A stretch of DNA of 64,000 nt from Streptomyces barkulensis (GTDB taxonomy: Bacteria > Actinomycetota > Actinomycetes > Streptomycetales > Streptomycetaceae), in NCBI RefSeq assembly GCF_002843305.1, contig NZ_PGSG01000093.1:100549-164548 (forward strand), in the 5' to 3' direction. Numbering within the stretch: the first letter of the stretch is position 1; each line of letters opens with the position of its first letter. This document shows positions 59,248-64,000 of this stretch, piece by piece. The translations under genes were made by a program, and so were the position numbers. The notes under the pieces are model-generated. The model ran no database searches, was not told the DNA's origin, and was given only the letters and a program-made list of their open reading frames with translations.

Positions 59248-59634
59248 CGGTGACGGTCTCCTCATCCAGCCGGGTTGTCGCCGAATTCTCCGGCCGGGAG
59301 ACAGACATTAGTAGCCGTGGAGTCCGTCACTTCCCCCGGCCACCGACGTGGAATTATCACGCTCCGATAACTCCGTCGCACGATCCGATAACCGGACGCC
59401 GGAGCGATCGGCGCAAGTGGGCATCAAAGGAGACAAACCGGCGTACAGAAAAGGGGCAGGTCGCCCTCGCCGCCGCTCCCGTCCCCGCCCCGCGGCCCGG
59501 AGCCACGTGATGAACATCACGCATTCAACCACCAGGTGAAAAGCGGGAATTCGGCCACCGCATTCGTCACCGATAATGAACGGTCCGCTGCTCACGGTTT
59601 TCGATGCATTCATCGTGCAGCGAACGGCGTACGC
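59248..59634. other. Gene-free interval with TCCGATAAC direct repeats
   Basis: The 387 bases upstream of the SBP gene carry no convincing gene. TCCGATAAC occurs at 59363-59371 and 59384-59392, 21 bases apart; on the SBP strand this is GTTATCGGA twice. The site resembles a two-turn operator. The rest includes AT-rich stretches such as GGAATTATCACG and is unlike the GC-rich surroundings. Confidence 0.5.
59363..59392 (-). promoter_or_regulatory. Candidate operator: GTTATCGGA repeated 21 bases apart
   Basis: Two identical 9-base sites in the same orientation on the SBP strand, about 120 bases upstream of the SBP start. The cognate regulator is unknown. Confidence 0.4.
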
Positions 59635-60438
59635 TCAGTACGCGGAAGCGATCAGGGAGTGCAGAAAAGGCAGATCCACTTCCTCCAGGGACGGCACGAC
59701 CGTGCGCCGGTGCGCGGGCTCGATCCGCGTCACCGACGGCACCGCCACCACATGACAGCCCGCGGCCTCCGCCGAGGCCACACCGGTCGCGGTGTCCTCC
59801 ACCACCACACAGCGCCCCGGATGCGCCCCCAGCCGCGAGGCGGCCGTCAGATACGGGTCCGGGTGCGGCTTGGTCCTCTCCACCTCGTCGCCCGCCAGGG
59901 TCAGCGCGAAGTGGTCCGGCCCCAGCGAGACCAGCATCCGGTCGATCACCCGCCGGTGCGAGGCCGACACCAGGGCGGCGGGCACGTCGTGCGCGGCCAG
60001 CTCCGTCAGCAGCCGCCGGGCACCGGGCATCAGGGACACCCCGCGCTCGACCCGCTCGATGAACCTGGAGTTGAGCAGCACCGTCAGGTCCCCCAGGGAG
60101 ATGTCCGCCCCGGTGGCCTGAATCAGATAGGTCGCGCTCCGGGACATCGGCCCGCCGACCACCACCTCACGGTGCTCGTCGGCCAGCTCGTACCCCAGCT
60201 CGGCGAACACCTCGACCTCGGTCTCCCACCAGAAGCCCTCGGTGTCCACCAGCGTGCCGTCCATGTCCAGCAGGACGGCCTGAAGACCGGCCGCGGTGAC
60301 CCCGGACACGGCGGACGCGGACCCGGCCGCCGCCGGTCTCCCCCCTCCGCCGGGGACCCTCACGGGCGCGGAGACGGAAGCCGGAGCGCTGCCGCCGAAG
60401 GCGGGCGGGACCTCGGCGCGGGAAAGGGGACGAGTCAT
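59635..60438 (-). CDS. HAD-superfamily phosphatase (beta-phosphoglucomutase-like)
   Basis: 267 residues from ATG 60438, AGGAGG 8 bases upstream. A 50-residue Ala/Gly/Pro leader precedes the core. Nucleophile Asp58 in AVLLDMDGTLVDTEGFWW; motif II LVSASHRR; motif III KPHPDPYLTAA with Lys; motif IV VVVEDTATGVASAEAAG. A C1-type helical cap lies between motifs I and II. The likely activity is a sugar phosphatase or phosphoglucomutase; the substrate is unknown. It ends near the SBP promoter region, 100 bases after metH's stop. Confidence 0.9.
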   Translation of the reverse strand: MTRPLSRAEVPPAFGGSAPASVSAPVRVPGGGGRPAAAGSASAVSGVTAAGLQAVLLDMDGTLVDTEGFWWETEVEVFAELGYELADEHREVVVGGPMSRSATYLIQATGADISLGDLTVLLNSRFIERVERGVSLMPGARRLLTELAAHDVPAALVSASHRRVIDRMLVSLGPDHFALTLAGDEVERTKPHPDPYLTAASRLGAHPGRCVVVEDTATGVASAEAAGCHVVAVPSVTRIEPAHRRTVVPSLEEVDLPFLHSLIASAY

Positions 60439-60464
60439 CCGTGTGCCTCCTACGGGGACGCGAA

Positions 60465-60503
60465 GGCCGGTCGCCCGCACCTGACGGATGCGGACGACCG
60501 GCC
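60465..60503 (-). terminator. Terminator after metH
   Basis: 15-base arms (60465-60479, 60489-60503) with one mismatch, 9-base loop, between metH and the HAD gene on the minus strand. Confidence 0.55.
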
Positions 60504-60538
60504 TGTACCGGACAGATCAGTCTACGTCGGCCCGCGAA

Positions 60539-63500
60539 CTATCGCGCGTTGAAGTATTTGGCCTCGGGGTGGTGGACGACGATGGCGTCGGTGGACTGTT
60601 CGGGATGGAGCTGGAACTCCTCGGACAGCTTCACCCCGATCCGCTCGGGCCGGAGCAGCTCGGCGATCTTGGCGCGGTCGGCCAGCTCCGGACACGCCCC
60701 GTACCCCAGCGAGAACCGCGCCCCGCGGTATTTGAGGGCGAACATGTCCTCGATCGCGTCGGGGTCGTCGCCGGCGAAACCGAGCTCGGCACGGACCCGG
60801 GCGTGCCAGTACTCGGCCAGCGCCTCGGCCAGCTGCACCGACAGGCCGTGCAGCTCCAGATAGTCGCGGTAGGCGTTGGCGGCGAACAGCTCGGCGGTGG
60901 CCTGGCCGATGCGGGAGCCGACGGTGACCACCTGCAGGCCCACCACGTCCGTCTGACCGGACTCCTTGGGGCGGAAGAAGTCCGCCAGGCACAGCCGGCG
61001 CCCGCGGCGCTGGCGGGGGAAGGTGAACCGGCACCGCTCGGCACCGTCCTCACCGAGGACCACCAGGTCGTCGCCCTCGGCGTGGCAGGGGAAGTAGCCG
61101 TAGACCACCGCGGCCTCCAGCAGGCTGTCGGTGTGCAGCCGCTCCAGCCAGCCCCGCAGCCGCGGCCGGCCCTCGGCCTCGACCAGCTCCCGGTAGGAGG
61201 GCCCGTCCCCGGTGCGCGGCGCCTTCAGCCCCCACTGCCCCTTGAACAACGCGTCCTCGTCCAGCCAGGACGCGTACTCCTTGAGCGGAATGCCCTTGAC
61301 CACCCGCGTGCCGTAGAAGGGCGGGGTGGGCACCGGATGGTCGGTGGCCACGTCCGAGCGCACCGGCCCGCCCGGCTCCGGCTCGGCCACCTGGGCGGCC
61401 GCCGCCTTGACCCGCCGCTGCCGCAGCTCGGGCAGCTTCGCCCCCGGCACACCACGCTTGACACCCATCAGCGCGTCCATCAGCCGCAGCCCCTCGAAGG
61501 CGTCCCGGGCGTAGCGGACCTCCCCGTCGTAGAGGGCGTGCAGGTCCTGCTCGACGTAGGCGCGGGTCAGCGCGGCCCCGCCCAGGATCACCGGATACTT
61601 CCCGGCCAGGGAACGGGCGTTGAGCTCCTGCAGATTCTCCTTCATGATCACGGTGGACTTCACCAGCAGCCCGGACATGCCGATCACATCCGCGGCGTGC
61701 TCCTCGGCCGCCTCCACGATCGCCGACACCGGCTGCTTGATCCCGAGGTTGACCACCGTGTAGCCGTTGTTGGACAAGATGATGTCCACCAGGTTCTTGC
61801 CGATGTCGTGCACGTCTCCGCGCACCGTGGCCAACACGATGGTGCCCTTGCCCGCCGCGCCCTCGACCCGCTCCATGTGCGGCTCCAGATGGGCCACGGC
61901 CGTCTTCATCACCTCCGCCGACTGCAGCACGAACGGCAGCTGCATCTGCCCGGAGCCGAACAGCTCCCCGACCACCTTCATGCCCGCCAGCAGGGTGTCG
62001 TTGACGATGTCCAGCGCCGGACGCTCGGTGAGGGCCTCATCCAGATCGGCCTCCAGACCGCCCCGCTCCCCGTCGATGATCCGCCGCTTGAGCCGCTCCT
62101 CCAGCGGCAGCGCCGCCAGCTCCTCGGCCCGGGAGGCCTGCACACTCCTGGTGTCCACGCCCTCGAACAGTTCCAGGAACCGCTGCAGCGGGTCATAGCC
62201 CTCCGCCCGCCGGTCATAGATCAGATCCAGCGCCACCCGCACCTGCTCGGCGGGAATCCGCGCGATGGGCAGGATCTTGGCCGCGTGCACGATCGCCGAG
62301 TCCAGCCCGGCCTTGACGCACTCGTCCAGGAACACGGAGTTGAGCACCATCCGCGCGGCCGGATTCAGACCGAAGGAGATGTTCGACAGCCCCAGCGTGG
62401 TCTGCACCCGCGGATGCCGCCGCTTGAGCTCACCGATCGCCTCGATCGTGGCCACCCCGTCCCGGCGGGACTCCTCGGTACCGGTACAGATGGTGAACGT
62501 CAGGCAGTCGATGAGGATGTCCTCCTCCCGGATACCCCACCTGCCCGTCAGATCCGCGATCAGCCGCTCGGCCACGGCCACCTTCTGCCCGGCCGTACGC
62601 GCCTGCCCCTCCTCATCGATGGTCAACGCGATCAGCGCCGCCCCGTGCTCGGCCGCCAGCGCCGTGATCCGCGCGAACCGGGAGCCGGGCCCGTCACCGT
62701 CCTCGTAGTTCACACTGTTGATCACCGCCCGGCCGCCCAGCTTCTCCAGCCCCGCCGCGATCACGGCCGGCTCGGTGGAGTCCAGCACCACCGGCAGCGT
62801 GGAGGCCGTCGCCAGCCGCCCGGCCAGCTCGGCCATGTCCGCCACCCCGTCACGGCCCACATAGTCCACACACAGATCCAGCAGGTGCGCGCCCTCGCGG
62901 ATCTGCTCCCGCGCGATCTCCACGCAGTCCTCCCACCGCCCTTCCAGCATGGCGGTGCGGAACTTCTTCGACCCGTTGGCGTTGGTGCGCTCCCCGATCG
63001 CCAGATACGAGGTGTCCTGCCTAAACGGCACCGCCTGGTACAGCGACGCCGCCCCCGGCTCCGGCCGCACCTCCCGCCCCGCCGGCACCACTCCCCGCAC
63101 CCGCTCGACCACCTGCCGCAGATGCTCCGGCGTCGTCCCGCAGCACCCACCCACCAGCGACAGCCCGTACTCGGCCACGAACGACTCCTGCGCATCCGCC
63201 AGCTCACCCGGCGTGAGCGGATAGCGCGCACCGTCGGCGGTCAGCTCCGGCAGCCCCGCGTTCGGCATACAGGACAGCGGGATGCGGGAGTGCCGCGCGA
63301 GGTAGCGCAGATGCTCGCTCATCTCCGCCGGACCGGTGGCACAGTTGAGCCCGATCATGTCGATGCCCAGCGGCTCCAGCGCCGTCAGAGCCGCACCGAT
63401 CTCACTGCCCAGCAGCATCGTGCCGGTCGTCTCCACCGTCACCGAGCAGATCACCGGCACCGACCACCCGGCCGCATCCAGCGCCCGCCGCGCCCCCAGC

Positions 63501-64000
63501 ACCGCCGCCTTGGTCTGCAGCAGGTCCTGGGTCGTCTCCACCAGCAGCGCGTCCGCACCCCCCGCCAGCAAACCCTCGGCATTGGCCTGATAGGCGTCCC
63601 GCAGCGTGCGGTACTCGACATGGCCCAGGGTGGGCAGCTTGGTACCCGGCCCCATCGCCCCCAGCACCCACCGCTGCCGCCCCGTGTCCCGCGTGAAGGC
63701 GTCGGCCACCTCCCGCGCCACCCGCGCCCCGGCCTCGGACAACTCCTCCACCCGGCCGGCGATGTCGTACTCCGCCAGCGCCGCGAAGTTGGCACCGAAG
63801 GTGTTGGTCTCCACACAGTCCACCCCCACCGCCAGATACGCCTCGTGCACCGAGGCCACGATGTCGGGGCGGGTGACGTTGAGAACCTCGTTACAGCCCT
63901 CCAACTGCTGGAAGTCCTCCAGCGACGGATCGGCCGCCTGCAGCATCGTGCCCATCGCCCCGTCCGCCACCACCACCCGCGAGGACAACGCCTCACGCAG
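60539..64000 (-). CDS. metH: Cobalamin-dependent methionine synthase (5' end beyond window)
   Basis: About 1,153 residues visible; the frame (LREALSSRVVVADGAMGTML) is open at base 64000, so the true N-terminus is off the edge. Domains in order: homocysteine-binding (GLNCATGP, VGGCCGTTPEH zinc Cys, about 210-290), pterin-binding (AIGERTNANGSKKF, about 335-600), B12 cap and binding (VLATVRGDVHDIGKNLVDIIL with the cobalt-ligand His, about 740-760), and AdoMet activation domain (YFPCHAEGD, RGARFSLGYGACPELADRAKIAELL, quoted in parts). It methylates homocysteine with methyltetrahydrofolate. A TTT-AGG codon pair (Phe-Arg in AVPFRQD) is unusual here. Confidence 0.97.
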   Translation of the reverse strand: MREALSSRVVVADGAMGTMLQAADPSLEDFQQLEGCNEVLNVTRPDIVASVHEAYLAVGVDCVETNTFGANFAALAEYDIAGRVEELSEAGARVAREVADAFTRDTGRQRWVLGAMGPGTKLPTLGHVEYRTLRDAYQANAEGLLAGGADALLVETTQDLLQTKAAVLGARRALDAAGWSVPVICSVTVETTGTMLLGSEIGAALTALEPLGIDMIGLNCATGPAEMSEHLRYLARHSRIPLSCMPNAGLPELTADGARYPLTPGELADAQESFVAEYGLSLVGGCCGTTPEHLRQVVERVRGVVPAGREVRPEPGAASLYQAVPFRQDTSYLAIGERTNANGSKKFRTAMLEGRWEDCVEIAREQIREGAHLLDLCVDYVGRDGVADMAELAGRLATASTLPVVLDSTEPAVIAAGLEKLGGRAVINSVNYEDGDGPGSRFARITALAAEHGAALIALTIDEEGQARTAGQKVAVAERLIADLTGRWGIREEDILIDCLTFTICTGTEESRRDGVATIEAIGELKRRHPRVQTTLGLSNISFGLNPAARMVLNSVFLDECVKAGLDSAIVHAAKILPIARIPAEQVRVALDLIYDRRAEGYDPLQRFLELFEGVDTRSVQASRAEELAALPLEERLKRRIIDGERGGLEADLDEALTERPALDIVNDTLLAGMKVVGELFGSGQMQLPFVLQSAEVMKTAVAHLEPHMERVEGAAGKGTIVLATVRGDVHDIGKNLVDIILSNNGYTVVNLGIKQPVSAIVEAAEEHAADVIGMSGLLVKSTVIMKENLQELNARSLAGKYPVILGGAALTRAYVEQDLHALYDGEVRYARDAFEGLRLMDALMGVKRGVPGAKLPELRQRRVKAAAAQVAEPEPGGPVRSDVATDHPVPTPPFYGTRVVKGIPLKEYASWLDEDALFKGQWGLKAPRTGDGPSYRELVEAEGRPRLRGWLERLHTDSLLEAAVVYGYFPCHAEGDDLVVLGEDGAERCRFTFPRQRRGRRLCLADFFRPKESGQTDVVGLQVVTVGSRIGQATAELFAANAYRDYLELHGLSVQLAEALAEYWHARVRAELGFAGDDPDAIEDMFALKYRGARFSLGYGACPELADRAKIAELLRPERIGVKLSEEFQLHPEQSTDAIVVHHPEAKYFNAR

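Noticed and set aside
59248..59634. Small plus-strand open frames at 59348-59539 and 59536-60552
   Set aside because: No ribosome site, biased composition, and they overlap the HAD gene or the repeat-containing promoter region.
60539..64000. Cobalamin riboswitch for metH
   Set aside because: The 5' end of metH lies beyond base 64000, so any riboswitch is outside the window.

Overview
The window is chromosomal DNA of a high-GC actinomycete, almost certainly a Streptomyces or close relative. Evidence: very high GC in third codon positions, frequent GTG and TTG starts, a complete pupylation-proteasome locus (mpa, dop, pup, prcB, prcA, pafA, pafB, pafC), a MerR/TipA-type regulator, a mycosin-like protease, DUF1844/DUF1918/DUF2510/DUF5997 proteins, and an IdeR/DmdR-type iron box. 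Gene order looks like core chromosome rather than a mobile element. I found no insertion sequence, phage gene, CRISPR array, tRNA or rRNA.

Layout. Positions 145-2031 hold a PPOX-fold protein and two GNAT acetyltransferases on the plus strand. They face the minus-strand arginine cluster argC-argJ-argB-argD-argR (7103 to 2079), which has ATGA overlaps and a candidate double ARG box at 7120-7158. From 7333 to 13831 there is accessory material: a DUF5997 protein divergent from a LysR-effector-domain protein, a TipA-like regulator with a MerR-type promoter and an internal start, a degenerate histidine-phosphatase-fold protein, a GNAT enzyme, a DUF1918 protein, a secreted GHL10-type glycosidase, a decayed CBM2 fragment, and a 3-hydroxyacyl-CoA dehydrogenase. 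From 13983 to 21550 is translation machinery: pheT, pheS, a PAS histidine kinase, an rRNA methyltransferase, rplT, rpmI and infC. infC apparently starts at ATC and has a long structured leader.

From 21973 to 30934 come DUF1844, SseB-like, a mycosin-like protease with a partner, a PLP enzyme, a DUF2510 protein, a BtuF-fold protein, a 5'-3' exonuclease and an iron-box-controlled siderophore-interacting protein. From 30978 to 50199 the minus strand carries an SKI2-type helicase, a lipid kinase, tatC, tatA, pafC, pafB, two FKBP prolyl isomerases, pafA, then a divergent MFS/LacI pair, then prcA, prcB, pup, dop and mpa. Together these make the tag (Pup), the ligase (PafA), the deamidase/depupylase (Dop), the unfoldase (Mpa) and the 20S core (PrcA/PrcB). 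PafBC is the DNA-damage regulator pair encoded beside them.

From 50478 to the end are a ferredoxin, an anchored hypothetical protein, TrmI, a site-2 protease, a RecB-family Fe-S nuclease, an orphan LuxR-type response regulator, two solute-binding lipoproteins without permeases, a HAD phosphatase, and cobalamin-dependent metH, which runs off the right edge.

The most interesting signals are regulatory or structural rather than a new enzymatic system: the tipA-like two-product gene, the ATC-start infC, Pup encoded with a C-terminal Glu, palindromic in-frame insertions in pheT/pheS, a CBM2 relic with a surviving terminator, a 27-bp minisatellite inside a LacI gene, a 31-bp perfect palindrome, and paired TACGTA and TCCGATAAC sites. 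All calls are from reading the sequence; no database search was run.
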